This document shows positions 6,334 to 14,373 of a stretch of DNA of 21,315 nt, piece after piece. The notes under the pieces were generated by a model that was given only the letters and a program-made list of their open reading frames with translations, ran no database searches and was not told the DNA's origin. The stretch's first letter is position 1; each line of letters starts with the position of its first letter. The translations under genes were made by a program, and so were the position numbers. This DNA comes from Bacillus sp. AFS037270. GTDB lineage: Bacteria; Bacillota; Bacilli; Bacillales_B; DSM-18226. Location of the stretch: NCBI RefSeq assembly GCF_002585305.1, contig NZ_NUNF01000059.1, forward strand, positions 1-21,315. The letters run 5' to 3'.

Positions 6334-6370
6334 AAGTGCTCCCGCACCGGCTTGTGCCGCGGGGGCACTT
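6334..6370 (+). terminator. Strong hairpin between precursor and maturation genes (partial terminator)
   Basis: AAGTGC-T-CCCGC (6334-6345) pairs with GCGGG-G-GCACTT (6359-6370), with an inner GGC/GCC stem and TTGT loop. Only a short, interrupted T run (CTTTACTATGTTT) follows. It may let part of the transcripts continue into the maturation genes and stabilise the precursor mRNA, giving more substrate than enzyme. Confidence 0.7.
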
Positions 6371-6457
6371 CTTTACTATGTTTATCATATTGGACAAAAA
6401 ATCATACATAAACTGATAGTGCATAAGTTGTAACGATAAGGAATAAGGAGGCGCTGA

Positions 6458-8419
6458 ATGATAAAACTTACCTCGTCCTCACGATTGAAGGCCAAAAGGG
6501 ATACATTTTTTCTTCCGGATCAAAAGGGGGGTGTCTATTTTAGGAATAACGTAAGTTCCTTCCGAATGGAAGGCAAAACCATTTATCCGTGGATTGAGAA
6601 ATTGCTGCCAATGTTCAATGGGGAGCAAACATTGGGAGATTTGACGGAGGGGTTAACGGGAGCGTACCGTGACAGGGTATATGAAATCGGAGAAACGTTG
6701 TACAATAATGGATTTGTTCGAGATGTAAGCAAAGATATTCCCCATGAATTAAATCGTCAAGTTCTAGAAAAGTATGCTTCACAAATTGAATTTATCGAGA
6801 ACTTTGTCGAATCAGGTGCATACCATTTTCAAAAGTATCGTCAGGCTAGCGTCTTGGCTGTGGGCTCTGGACCTATCCTTGTATCGTTGGTTTCTGCATT
6901 ATTGGATTCGGGGCTGCCTAAATTAAATGTCATGGTCACAGATACGGTTCCGACCAATAGGCAGCGGCTTAATTTGCTTGTGCAGAATGCGAGGAAAATA
7001 GATTCCGATGTCGAGATGGTGGAAGTACCCTATCCTAAAGGGGCGGGAAAAGATGTTTGGAAAGATGCAGTTCAGCCCTATGATTGGATTCTGTATGTCT
7101 CTCAGGATGGAAATGTAAATGAATTAAGGAATCTAAATCAATTTTGCAAAGAAGAAAAGAAGGCATTTCTTCCCGCCATCTATTTAGAAGGAGTTGGGTT
7201 CTCTGGCCCGTTAACCCATCCAGAATCAGAGGGATGCTTCGAGTCTGCATGGCGCAGAATTCATCAATCTTCGGTACAAGAAGATAGGCAGCCTCTGGGC
7301 TTCTCTTCCACTTCAGGAGCGGTTTTGGCAAATGTCTCTGCATTCGAATTTTTCAAGAAGGTTACAGGAATAGCAGATTCAAACCAAAGTAATCAGATTT
7401 ACATGCTTGACCTCGAAACGTTAGAAGGAGACTGGCTTTCATTCATCCCACATCCATCGGTAATGTCTATAAAGCTAACACCTGAACAGGTTGAAGATCT
7501 TGATGTAAAACTTAAACAAGAAGCAGACAGGAATGAACAGCAGGGATTGCTTTTGGAATATTTCAGCCGCTTAACTTCAAAAGAAATAGGTATTTTCCAT
7601 ACCTGGGAGGAACGGAATTTGATACAGCTTCCTCTTTCCCAATGCTATGTTCAGGCCGTTGATCCAGTGTCAGAGGGACCGGCAAAACTGCTGCCGAAAG
7701 TTATCTGTTCGGGGCTGACACATGAAGAAGCAAGAAGGAATGCCGGTCTAAAGGGCATTGAAATGTATGTTTCCAAAATGATAGATTCCGGTAGTTTTGG
7801 CTTCCTTAATCAGACAAATAAAGTGGATGTTAATCTTCCAGGTGGGTTTCTTGGCATTGGTTCAGGAGAAACAACTGCAGAAGCTGTTTGTCGAGGGCTG
7901 CAAGCCTACCTGGATGAAAAATTGAAAAAAAGACAGGAGGACCACCCGAATAAGGTTTTTCGTGTGTCAATTGGAGCCATAGAAGATAAAAGATGCAGAT
8001 TTTATTTACATGCCCTAACCACCTTGAACGGTGCTCCGACCATTGGTTTAAAAGAAGATGTATTAGGCTTCCCTATTGTATGGGTAAGATCAAATGGCTG
8101 TTGGTACACAGGGACAGGTTTAAACACAACATTGGCATTACAAAATACATTGCAGCAAGCATTATTGGATGCTCAAAATCGGGTGAATTCTGTCGTTAGG
8201 CAAGAGAAGGAGTCTATGATTTATCTGGAAAAAGAGGAAACCAAACTCGAAATCATCTCTTGTGATGACATGACACAATTAGAGCTATTACAATCTTCCA
8301 TACATGTCTTGAAAAGAAGCGGCAAAAAGCTCTTTGTCTATGACCTCTCGATTGAGCCTTTTTTAAAACAAGAGCTGGCAGGGGTGTATGGTGTGCAGGT
8401 ACGAGAGGGGGATTCCTAA
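6458..8419 (+). CDS. Ocin-ThiF-like TOMM maturation protein (F protein)
   Basis: 653 residues. It matches the family described as putative thiazole-containing bacteriocin maturation protein, found next to the precursor and YcaO gene in the Bacillus anthracis group. Residues ~15-90 look like a PqqD-type winged-helix recognition element (hydrophobic strands, then F-N-G-E-Q-T-L-G-D-L and L-Y-N-N-G-F-V), which in this family binds the leader peptide. Residues ~128-165 hold V-L-A-V-G-S-G-P-I-L, a Rossmann-like start of an E1/ThiF-type domain that lacks obvious catalytic residues. The C-terminal third is not recognised. Known role of F proteins: bind the precursor leader and deliver it to the C-D cyclodehydratase. 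ATG 6458 has AAGGAGG ten bases upstream; the stop overlaps the next ATG by one base (TAATG). Confidence 0.87.
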   Translation: MIKLTSSSRLKAKRDTFFLPDQKGGVYFRNNVSSFRMEGKTIYPWIEKLLPMFNGEQTLGDLTEGLTGAYRDRVYEIGETLYNNGFVRDVSKDIPHELNRQVLEKYASQIEFIENFVESGAYHFQKYRQASVLAVGSGPILVSLVSALLDSGLPKLNVMVTDTVPTNRQRLNLLVQNARKIDSDVEMVEVPYPKGAGKDVWKDAVQPYDWILYVSQDGNVNELRNLNQFCKEEKKAFLPAIYLEGVGFSGPLTHPESEGCFESAWRRIHQSSVQEDRQPLGFSSTSGAVLANVSAFEFFKKVTGIADSNQSNQIYMLDLETLEGDWLSFIPHPSVMSIKLTPEQVEDLDVKLKQEADRNEQQGLLLEYFSRLTSKEIGIFHTWEERNLIQLPLSQCYVQAVDPVSEGPAKLLPKVICSGLTHEEARRNAGLKGIEMYVSKMIDSGSFGFLNQTNKVDVNLPGGFLGIGSGETTAEAVCRGLQAYLDEKLKKRQEDHPNKVFRVSIGAIEDKRCRFYLHALTTLNGAPTIGLKEDVLGFPIVWVRSNGCWYTGTGLNTTLALQNTLQQALLDAQNRVNSVVRQEKESMIYLEKEETKLEIISCDDMTQLELLQSSIHVLKRSGKKLFVYDLSIEPFLKQELAGVYGVQVREGDS

Positions 8420-10362
8420 TGACTGCCCATATTCTCATTACTGGAGACGGTTTATTAGCGGATTATGTCTGCGATCAATTGTCTACCAACTATCTAGTAA
8501 GACGTCAAGGCATTTTCGAAGAGATTCCCGAAGAAACAGAATTAGCCCTGGTGCTTAGCGATGCTTGGCATCCATCTCTTCATCAAAAAGCGGAAGAGAG
8601 ATTTAGGACAGCTGGTATCCCTTGGCTTCGAGGTTTCGTTTCGTTCGGTGAGGGGATCATAGGTCCATTAGTACGGCACGACAGACCGGGATGTTCTCTC
8701 TGTGCTGACAAACGACGCTTGATTGCCGGCCCTGACCGCTATGAAATGTGGGAGATTAAGAGAAGCTTGACAACAGGGGCGGGTATCCAGCGTGATGCAT
8801 GGGCTTCAAGAACGGGACTATCGCAAATGGCAAACTTCATCAGTAACGAAGTGAAGAAAGTTCTTCAAGGAGAGTCCTCTCCCTTGGAAGAACGGATGTT
8901 CATTACCAATCTGAGAACGTTAACTATCTCCAGTCACGTTTTCTTACCTGATCCATTGTGCTCGATTTGCAGTCCATTACCTGAAGACACACCAGAGTTA
9001 GCTCAAATTAGGTTAGAGTCCAGCCCTAAATTAAATGGTACTGGTTATCGCTGCCGCTCGATGGATGAACTGAAAACAGTGTTGGTCAAAGACTATCTGG
9101 ACGATCGCACCGGCATCATGAATGGAAAAATGGAGGATCTCAGGCTGCCATTTGCCGATGTTTTGGTTAACATGCCGTTGTTTGGGGCTGACGAGGGAGT
9201 AGCTGGCCGTTCTAATTCTTATGAAATAAGTGAGTTAACAGCCATTTTGGAGGGGTTGGAGCGATATTGCGGAATTGAGCCTCAAGGTAAAAGGAAGAAA
9301 GTGCGTGATAGTTATCGCCATTTAAAGGATTTTGCATTAAATCCGGCTAGAGTCGGTTTACATGATCAGGAACAATATGCAAAGCTTCATTTTCCGTTTA
9401 AACCGTTTCATCCTGATGCCCCGATGAATTGGGTCTGGGGTTATTCGTTTTTACAAGAACGTCCTATACTGGTTCCGGAGTTACTCGCCTATTACAGTTT
9501 GGGCATTAATGGGGAGGGCTTTGTTTATGAAACCTCCAACGGATGTGCATTAGGAGGAAGTATGGAGGAAGCCATATTCCATGGCATTATGGAGATCGTA
9601 GAGAGGGATTCCTTCTTGATAACGTGGTATGCACAGCTGTCTATCCCGCCTCTTGATCTCCGTTCAGCAAACGATAAAGAATTAGAGCTGATGGTTGATA
9701 GGATACGTGAGGTTCAGGGGTATGACGTTTATTTTTACAATTCGACCATGGAACATGGAATTCCCAGTGTTTGGGCAGTGGCAAAAAACAGAAGATCAAA
9801 GGGTGTGAACCTTATTTGCGCGGCAGGAGCTAATCCTGATCCTGTAAGAGCCGTAAAGAGCTCGATTTATGAGCTTGCTGGAATGATGGTTAGGCATGAC
9901 AAAATATTGGAGGAAAATCTGCAAAAATATGAAGAAATGCTAAAAGATCCATTTGCAGTCCGTAATATGGAAGACCATGGCCTGCTTTACGGTCTGCCGG
10001 AAGCAGAGGAACGGTTGAACTTTTTATTACAGGATAATCGTCCATTACGAACGTTTGCGGAGGAATTCAAACAGCCTCCGGAGTATACCGATTTGAAGGA
10101 TGATCTTCAAACTATTCTTCATAGGTTCCGACAATTAGACCTCGAGGTCATTGTGGTGGACCAAACAACTCCAATAACCAAACGGAACGGATTATTCTGT
10201 GTTAAGGTATTAATTCCTGGTATGCTGCCGATGACATTCGGACATCACCTTACCCGTGTTCAAGGGCTGGAAAGGGTCCTTCAAGTGCCGATGAAACTTG
10301 GATTTGTCAAACAGCCGTTATCATATGGACAGCTTAATCCATATCCTCACCCATTCCCATAA
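8419..10362 (+). CDS. Fused C-D TOMM cyclodehydratase with YcaO domain
   Basis: 647 residues. The enzyme converts Cys (and Ser/Thr) of the precursor to thiazolines and oxazolines, using ATP to activate the peptide bond. N-terminal part: a degenerate E1-like domain with G-D-G-L-L near residue 9, and C92-x2-C95 and C181-x2-C184 that probably bind one zinc ion. C-terminal part (from about 235) is the YcaO domain: the S-Y-E-I-S-E-L-T-A-I-L-E-G-L-E-R segment, then N-G-C-A-L-G-G-S-M-E-E-A and E-I-V-E-R-D-S-F, all nucleotide- and magnesium-binding regions of YcaO. The chain ends P-Y-P-H-P-F-P, the proline-rich PxPxP tail needed for catalysis in many TOMM cyclodehydratases. It lies in an operon with the F protein and the dehydrogenase. 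Confidence 0.93.
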   Translation: MTAHILITGDGLLADYVCDQLSTNYLVRRQGIFEEIPEETELALVLSDAWHPSLHQKAEERFRTAGIPWLRGFVSFGEGIIGPLVRHDRPGCSLCADKRRLIAGPDRYEMWEIKRSLTTGAGIQRDAWASRTGLSQMANFISNEVKKVLQGESSPLEERMFITNLRTLTISSHVFLPDPLCSICSPLPEDTPELAQIRLESSPKLNGTGYRCRSMDELKTVLVKDYLDDRTGIMNGKMEDLRLPFADVLVNMPLFGADEGVAGRSNSYEISELTAILEGLERYCGIEPQGKRKKVRDSYRHLKDFALNPARVGLHDQEQYAKLHFPFKPFHPDAPMNWVWGYSFLQERPILVPELLAYYSLGINGEGFVYETSNGCALGGSMEEAIFHGIMEIVERDSFLITWYAQLSIPPLDLRSANDKELELMVDRIREVQGYDVYFYNSTMEHGIPSVWAVAKNRRSKGVNLICAAGANPDPVRAVKSSIYELAGMMVRHDKILEENLQKYEEMLKDPFAVRNMEDHGLLYGLPEAEERLNFLLQDNRPLRTFAEEFKQPPEYTDLKDDLQTILHRFRQLDLEVIVVDQTTPITKRNGLFCVKVLIPGMLPMTFGHHLTRVQGLERVLQVPMKLGFVKQPLSYGQLNPYPHPFP

Positions 10363-10383
10363 TGATAAATAGGAGGTGTAAGA

Positions 10384-11970
10384 GTGGATCTTGAAACATT
10401 TCTGCATCATCTTCACTTTGATACGGATAAAGTTGCTCCTCCAGATTGGCAAGTGGATTGGGAGGACGCACCGCTTCCCTATAAACTCTACCGCGGCTTG
10501 CCAGAGATCTCCCTATCCGGAGATGTACCGTTAACTCTCAAGGGAAGAAAAGCTCATGCAGAACCTGCACTAGAGGAACTTGGGCATTTCTTATGGTATG
10601 TATATGGACTTACTCAATACGCTCAAACCGCCTACTTCGAGGACACCGGTGAAAAAGCCGATGTGAGCTATGCCCAGTTATTACGAAGATTTGTTCCCTC
10701 TGGAGGGGCATTGTACCCCAATGAATTATACGTGTATATAAAGCTTGAGGACGTACCGACGGGAATTTACCATTACGATGTGGCGCATCACCGCCTCCTT
10801 TTGCTGCGGGAAGGAAATCACGATTTTTACTTATCCACAAGTATTGGAAATAGCTGTGAGCTGTCCGATTGTTTCTGTACTGTTTTTGTCTCGACCGTTT
10901 TTTGGAAAAACTTCTACAAATATAATAATTTTTCTTATAGGCTCCAGGGATTAGACGCTGGTGTTTTAATAGGGCAAGCGTTAGAAGTGGCTAATCAGAT
11001 GGGATTCTCCTCACGTGTATGCTATCAATTTCTTGATCGGTCTATCAATCATTTACTTGGACTAACCGAACAGGATGAAAGCGTATATGCGATTATCCCA
11101 CTCTCCATTCATCCATCTATCAATTGTGTTTACAAGGATAATAATGGTGAAGAAATTGTTTCTGATACACAATTGTCCCAGGGAGTTCCATCTCTATTCC
11201 ATGAGACCTATAATCGATCAAAGAGAGTTATCGATTATCCGATGCTGAGAAAAATGAATGAAGCATCGATGCTGGAAACAACAAGTTCATTTTCAAAAAT
11301 AAGAAACGATAATCGTGTAAAACCTGCCTTAGGCATGGAGGCAATCATGCTTCCATTTACCGAGCGCCTATCGTATGATCTTGCCTCCGTTTGCAGGGAG
11401 AGGCGTTCCCCTAATTTTGATTTTATGATAGGTAAGATCAGTCAGACGCAATTATCCACTTTGTTAAAAGAAACATTTTCCTTATCGTATCAGAATGACC
11501 TTCATGACACACAGGATAATGCTGAAGCTCGTGTCTATTTGTACGGCAGTTTTTATAATGTGGAGGGAGTTCCGAATGGTGCTTACGCTTATGACAAAAG
11601 CGCTCATGCACTTAGGAGAATAACCGAAGGGGATTTTCGGGAGTTTTTACAGTATGGATTAACAATGCCCACTGTAAATCTTTATCAAGTTCCGCTGGTA
11701 CTGCATATTGTGGGCGACAAGGACCACCTCAAAACGGAATTGGGATATAGAGGATACCGTATTCAACAAATGGAAGCGGGAATACTCCTGCAACGACTGC
11801 TTTTGGAATCATGTGCATTAGGGATGGGGGGGCACCCACTATTAGGATTTGATGCGAACCAGTGTGATGAACTTTACAGGATCAATTCGAACGAAAAAAC
11901 AAGTCTTATCCAAATTCCAGTCGGTCCATACCATCCTCGTGCCTGGTTACAAGGGGGGGTGAATAGCTAG
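10384..11970 (+). CDS. SagB-type FMN-dependent azoline dehydrogenase
   Basis: 528 residues. SagB-family enzymes oxidise azolines to aromatic azoles with FMN. The nitroreductase-like motif R-R-F-V-P-S-G-G-A-L-Y-P-N-E-L-Y near residue 98-115 is the flavin-binding signature. A second related half begins near residue 330 (A-S-V-C-R-E-R-R-S) with G-V-P-N-G-A-Y-A-Y-D near 400, echoing V-P-T-G-I-Y-H-Y-D in the first half, so the protein looks like an internal duplication, as in other long SagB proteins. Which half is active cannot be told by eye. Start GTG 10384 has AGGAGGT about seven bases upstream. It ends the operon and is followed by two hairpins. Confidence 0.9.
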   Translation: MDLETFLHHLHFDTDKVAPPDWQVDWEDAPLPYKLYRGLPEISLSGDVPLTLKGRKAHAEPALEELGHFLWYVYGLTQYAQTAYFEDTGEKADVSYAQLLRRFVPSGGALYPNELYVYIKLEDVPTGIYHYDVAHHRLLLLREGNHDFYLSTSIGNSCELSDCFCTVFVSTVFWKNFYKYNNFSYRLQGLDAGVLIGQALEVANQMGFSSRVCYQFLDRSINHLLGLTEQDESVYAIIPLSIHPSINCVYKDNNGEEIVSDTQLSQGVPSLFHETYNRSKRVIDYPMLRKMNEASMLETTSSFSKIRNDNRVKPALGMEAIMLPFTERLSYDLASVCRERRSPNFDFMIGKISQTQLSTLLKETFSLSYQNDLHDTQDNAEARVYLYGSFYNVEGVPNGAYAYDKSAHALRRITEGDFREFLQYGLTMPTVNLYQVPLVLHIVGDKDHLKTELGYRGYRIQQMEAGILLQRLLLESCALGMGGHPLLGFDANQCDELYRINSNEKTSLIQIPVGPYHPRAWLQGGVNS

Positions 11971-11971
11971 G

Positions 11972-11994
11972 AGAAACCATTTGACTGGGTTTCT
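11972..11994 (+). terminator. Hairpin after the TOMM dehydrogenase gene
   Basis: AGAAACC (11972-11978) pairs with GGTTTCT (11988-11994). The T run is poor (TTACTTTAT), so it is a weaker terminator; a better one follows at 12033-12067. Confidence 0.5.
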
Positions 11995-12032
11995 TTACTT
12001 TATAAACTCTAATTGATTACTAAGAATATCCA

Positions 12033-12067
12033 AGGCGCTTAACCATATTGGTTAGGGGTCTTTTTTT
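12033..12067 (+). terminator. Second, stronger terminator of the TOMM operon
   Basis: TAACC-atatt-GGTTA with extra pairs on each side (about 12033-12060), followed by seven T (12061-12067). Confidence 0.65.
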
Positions 12068-12159
12068 ACCTAAAAGTTAAATTATACCTCAAATTAAACT
12101 GTTCATGAAATTGAGAGTGTCATATCCATTAATAAATCTGGCATTTAGGTTATTTCTTC

Positions 12160-12187
12160 ACATGGATTATTGTTTAAACATAAGATA
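12160..12187 (+). promoter_or_regulatory. Sigma-K-type promoter of a GerP-like gene
   Basis: AC (12160-12161), 17 bases, then CATAAGATA (12179-12187): an exact fit to the sigma-K pattern AC-N17-CATANNNTA. Known gerP operons are made in the mother cell under sigma-K, so the site suits the gene. The GTG start lies 36 bases after the -10 box. Confidence 0.6.
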
Positions 12188-12222
12188 GTTTACACAGTAC
12201 AGGGAGAATAGGAGGAATTAGA

Positions 12223-12477
12223 GTGCCTTCAGTTATTAATTTAGGTATTATGAACATAAATTCTCTTCAACCAAGCTCGGCGGTTTTTGTTGGCGAAGGA
12301 GTTGTGAATGGCATGGATGCTAACAGGAAGTATAATTTAGGCATGGGCGGTGTCTACGGTGTTAATAACATAACTACAGGGAATTTAAATAATATTGCAG
12401 ATAGCTTTGAAATGTTAGATGGAGTTATCTTTGATCAAGACCTTAAGCCTAATATTGGAGGAGGAGGTAATATATAG
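12223..12477 (+). CDS. GerPA/GerPF-family spore protein
   Basis: 84 residues. The start M-P-S-V-I-N and the pattern I-N-S-L-Q-P-S-S-A-V-F-V-G-E resemble the short GerPA and GerPF proteins of Bacillus, whose core is S-x-S-x-V-x-x-G-D. GerP proteins lie in the inner spore coat and help germinants cross it. A further match to the third domain of the 13200-13709 protein (V-N-G-M-D-x-N with G-x-L/V-x-G-x-x-x) shows the local genes are related. GTG 12223 has AGGAGG seven bases upstream; a sigma-K-type promoter precedes it. Exact function within GerP is not known: the classical gerP operon has six genes, and this one may be an additional paralogue. Confidence 0.65.
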   Translation: MPSVINLGIMNINSLQPSSAVFVGEGVVNGMDANRKYNLGMGGVYGVNNITTGNLNNIADSFEMLDGVIFDQDLKPNIGGGGNI

Positions 12478-12496
12478 AATCTATGATTGGTATCTT

Positions 12497-12529
12497 ACAA
12501 TAAACAAAACAATAAACAAAACAATAAAC
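12497..12529 (+). repeat. Short tandem repeat, 12-bp unit, 2.75 copies
   Basis: ACAATAAACAAA occurs twice and then three quarters more. It lies in the gap between two convergent genes; simple slippage repeat, no function inferred. Confidence 0.8.
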
Positions 12530-12553
12530 CCTCTGATTAATCAAGGGTTTTTT
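12526..12553. terminator. Terminator shared by two convergent GerP-like genes
   Basis: AAACCCT (12526-12532) pairs with AGGGTTT (12544-12550) and T continues to 12553. It serves the plus-strand gene; on the minus strand the same stem, which overlaps the end of that gene, is followed by a weaker run. Confidence 0.7.
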
Positions 12554-12795
12554 GCAATACTCTTTTTTTGTTCCAAATTGTCTGTTGCTTCCTGCTCATG
12601 ATTCGTTAATGAGGCAGTCATATGGGCAAGGTTGTTCCGATCACCATGAATATTGCCCAAGCCTTGGTTGTGTTTTTTGCTATTTTTAAAATCCTCGATA
12701 AAATTGTTTCCTATACTAAAAGCTGAAGCACCTTCAATAGTTCCGATTTTAATTGTACCAATATGAAAGGTTGGCGATAAAATAGGCGAAGCCAC
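12541..12795 (-). CDS. GerPA/GerPF-like spore protein
   Basis: 84 residues. Holds the same short pattern as its neighbours: I-G-T-I-E-G-A-S-A-F-S-I-G-N-N near residue 17-31 and G-L-G-N-I-H-G-D-R-N-N-L near 45-56, then a polar Glu/Gln-rich tail. No signal peptide or membrane segment. GTG at 12795 has GGAGGAG upstream. It follows the 12998-12798 gene by two bases, so both form one operon read leftward. Probably a spore coat protein of the GerP type; similarity is moderate and the role unproven. Confidence 0.6.
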   Translation of the reverse strand: MASPILSPTFHIGTIKIGTIEGASAFSIGNNFIEDFKNSKKHNQGLGNIHGDRNNLAHMTASLTNHEQEATDNLEQKKSIAKNP

Positions 12796-12797
12796 GA

Positions 12798-12998
12798 TTA
12801 TTCACTCCTCCCTTTTTTCTTATTATTAAGCCATACGTTGTCAATTACCAAATTTTCATCTCCTGATACTACTCCTACTACGTCGTTAACGATTTTATTT
12901 GAACGAAATTTCTTATGTGTATTTTTTTCACCAATGAAAAATCCTGATGAATGACCGATACTCGTTATAGATATATTTCCTAAGGTCAAATTGATCAT
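12798..12998 (-). CDS. Short GerP-like spore protein
   Basis: 66 residues. I-S-I-T-S-I-G-H-S-S-G-F-F-I-G-E-K-N (residues 9-26) is the GerPA/GerPF-type motif, followed by V-V-G-V-V-S-G-D-E-N-L near 40-50, equivalent to the G-x-I-x-G-x-x-N-L part of the other local proteins. First gene of the leftward two-gene operon. ATG at 12998 has AAAGGAGAG upstream. A CATAGACTA box (minus strand, 13098-13090) upstream fits the sigma-K -10 pattern but lacks the -35 AC. Function unknown beyond likely spore coat location. Confidence 0.6.
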   Translation of the reverse strand: MINLTLGNISITSIGHSSGFFIGEKNTHKKFRSNKIVNDVVGVVSGDENLVIDNVWLNNKKKGRSE

Positions 12999-13089
12999 TA
13001 TTGGGCTCTCCTTTTCCTAGAGGGCTTTAAGAACGCTTATAAAGCTTTAGACGTTATAGTCATCCCGTAAAGCGCTCAATTTACTACCA

Positions 13090-13098
13090 TAGTCTATG
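13090..13098 (-). promoter_or_regulatory. Possible sigma-K -10 box for the leftward GerP-like operon
   Basis: CATAGACTA on the minus strand matches CATANNNTA, 92 bases before the ATG. No AC is found at the -35 distance, so support is weak. Confidence 0.3.
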
Positions 13099-13137
13099 CA
13101 ATCAATGGGCGGATGACACTGTTATTTAATTAAGGGC

Positions 13138-13165
13138 ACCAGACTAATTTCATTAACATAAAGTA
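13138..13165 (+). promoter_or_regulatory. Sigma-K-type promoter of the two-domain GerP-like gene
   Basis: AC (13138-13139), 17 bases, CATAAAGTA (13157-13165): an exact match to AC-N17-CATANNNTA, 35 bases before the ATG at 13200. It has the same geometry as the promoter at 12160-12187. Confidence 0.6.
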
Positions 13166-13199
13166 AAATAACCTAATGAAGAAATTGTGGTGACTATGG

Positions 13200-13709
13200 A
13201 TGTTAAAGTCCTCAAATATTAAATTTACAGGTGATATTCATATCCAAACGATGCAAAGACAATCTGGTATTTTTATTGGAGATAGAAATGTTGCTATTGG
13301 CTGGAGTGCTCACGGTAAAGAAAATAGTGTGATTGGAAATATTAGTGGTCAATCTAATCTTTTGCTTCATAATATTTCTATTTTAAATGACCCTGACTTA
13401 GTAGATACACCTATCGATGATCGTGATATCAATATTTCTTTTGAGAATCCAGGTGATACAAATACGACAAACCTTACTATGGAAAGTTTAAATGTCAATA
13501 AACTGGAACAAAACAGCTCAGTATTCCTTGGAAAAGCTCATGTAAATGGGATGGATTCCAATCAAAAAGGTAACTCTTCACAAGGTACCTTAAATGGAAA
13601 TAAAAATCAGTTGTTAAATAATTTAAATATAAATAATGACCAAGACTTTATAGATGCAATTATTGATGATCGGGATATTAAAATAGCGAAAATAGATAAA
13701 GAAAATTAA
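13200..13709 (+). CDS. Two-domain GerPA/GerPF-like spore protein
   Basis: 169 residues with an internal duplication. Unit 1 (about 7-77): I-H-I-Q-T-M-Q-R-Q-S-G-I-F-I-G-D, then V-I-G-N-I-S-G-Q-S-N-L-L-L-H-N, ending D-T-P-I-D-D-R-D-I. Unit 2 (about 93-163): L-N-V-N-K-L-E-Q-N-S-S-V-F-L-G-K, then S-Q-G-T-L-N-G-N-K-N-Q-L-L-N-N, ending D-A-I-I-D-D-R-D-I. Each unit equals one neighbouring short GerP-like protein, so this gene looks like a fusion of two. Unit 2 (V-N-G-M-D-S-N) is closest to the 12223-12477 protein. ATG at 13200 has only a weak ribosome binding site (GGTGAC); another ATG at 13196 is out of frame. Likely spore coat; exact role unknown. Confidence 0.6.
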   Translation: MLKSSNIKFTGDIHIQTMQRQSGIFIGDRNVAIGWSAHGKENSVIGNISGQSNLLLHNISILNDPDLVDTPIDDRDINISFENPGDTNTTNLTMESLNVNKLEQNSSVFLGKAHVNGMDSNQKGNSSQGTLNGNKNQLLNNLNINNDQDFIDAIIDDRDIKIAKIDKEN

Positions 13710-13726
13710 TACGGATTTGAAAAGTT

Positions 13727-14125
13727 TTATTTCGAATCATAATGGAAACGAAATCCTTTTGTAGTTTTTATTATATTTTTTTGATTTGACGATTTGGATT
13801 TATCAGACATGGTTTCTTTTTTTGCATTCTTTGGGTCAACCTGTAAATTAAGTGCCTCAGCTATGTCATTTGTAGTGCTGATATTATTACCTATAATTAA
13901 TTTTCCGCTTAATTGATCAATTTCAATATTGTCTAACCGGAAGACGATATTTTCTAAATGTTCTATTTGAACGGTATCGAAATGGATATTTCTCACACCT
14001 TTTTCTTTTTGCTGCTGTTCAAGTAACTCAATTATTCGATCTAATTTTGTCATAATATTAGAGCTTATTTTATTTTCCGCTTCCTTTTCTTTCAGTTTAT
14101 TTCTCAATGAAAAAAATCTAAACAT
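13727..14125 (-). CDS. GerPC-like coiled-coil spore protein
   Basis: 132 residues. Residues ~8-42 are charged and helical with a leucine/isoleucine spacing typical of a coiled coil (M-T-K-L-D-R-I-I-E-L-L-E-Q-Q). Residues ~47-85 are beta-rich: I-H-F-D-T-V-Q-I-E-H-L, then I-D-Q-L-S-G-K-L-I-I-G, close to the L-x-G-T-L-N-I-G pattern of GerPC. The tail is basic. GerPC belongs to the gerP operon needed for germinant passage through the coat. This protein is shorter than classical GerPC (about 200 residues). AAAGGAGGG lies upstream of the ATG. The location beside four other GerP-like genes supports the assignment. Confidence 0.55.
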   Translation of the reverse strand: MFRFFSLRNKLKEKEAENKISSNIMTKLDRIIELLEQQQKEKGVRNIHFDTVQIEHLENIVFRLDNIEIDQLSGKLIIGNNISTTNDIAEALNLQVDPKNAKKETMSDKSKSSNQKNIIKTTKGFRFHYDSK

Positions 14126-14373
14126 AGCTTCCCTCCTTTAACAGGGGCGGTACAGGGGGATAAAAAGAATAAATGGGAAATTCGGATTTTATTTTAAGAA
14201 CAGTCGATATTAATTAACTGTAAACTGAAAACAAGATTTATTTAACCCTTTATTAAATATATGGTGACATTGGTAAATGATTATTAGAACCTTATTGGGA
14301 ATGGATAAATCTTTTTTTTTCCCACATTCGACATGACGTTCGAAACTTCAAGATTATCAATAGGGAGGTATTT

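Noticed and set aside
6390..6419. Promoter TTGGAC-N18-TGATAG before the F protein gene
   Set aside because: The -10 matches the consensus poorly, so it was not listed as a feature.
12497..12529. Short A-rich direct repeats as a CRISPR-like array
   Set aside because: The 12-base units are contiguous with no spacers, and no cas gene is present.
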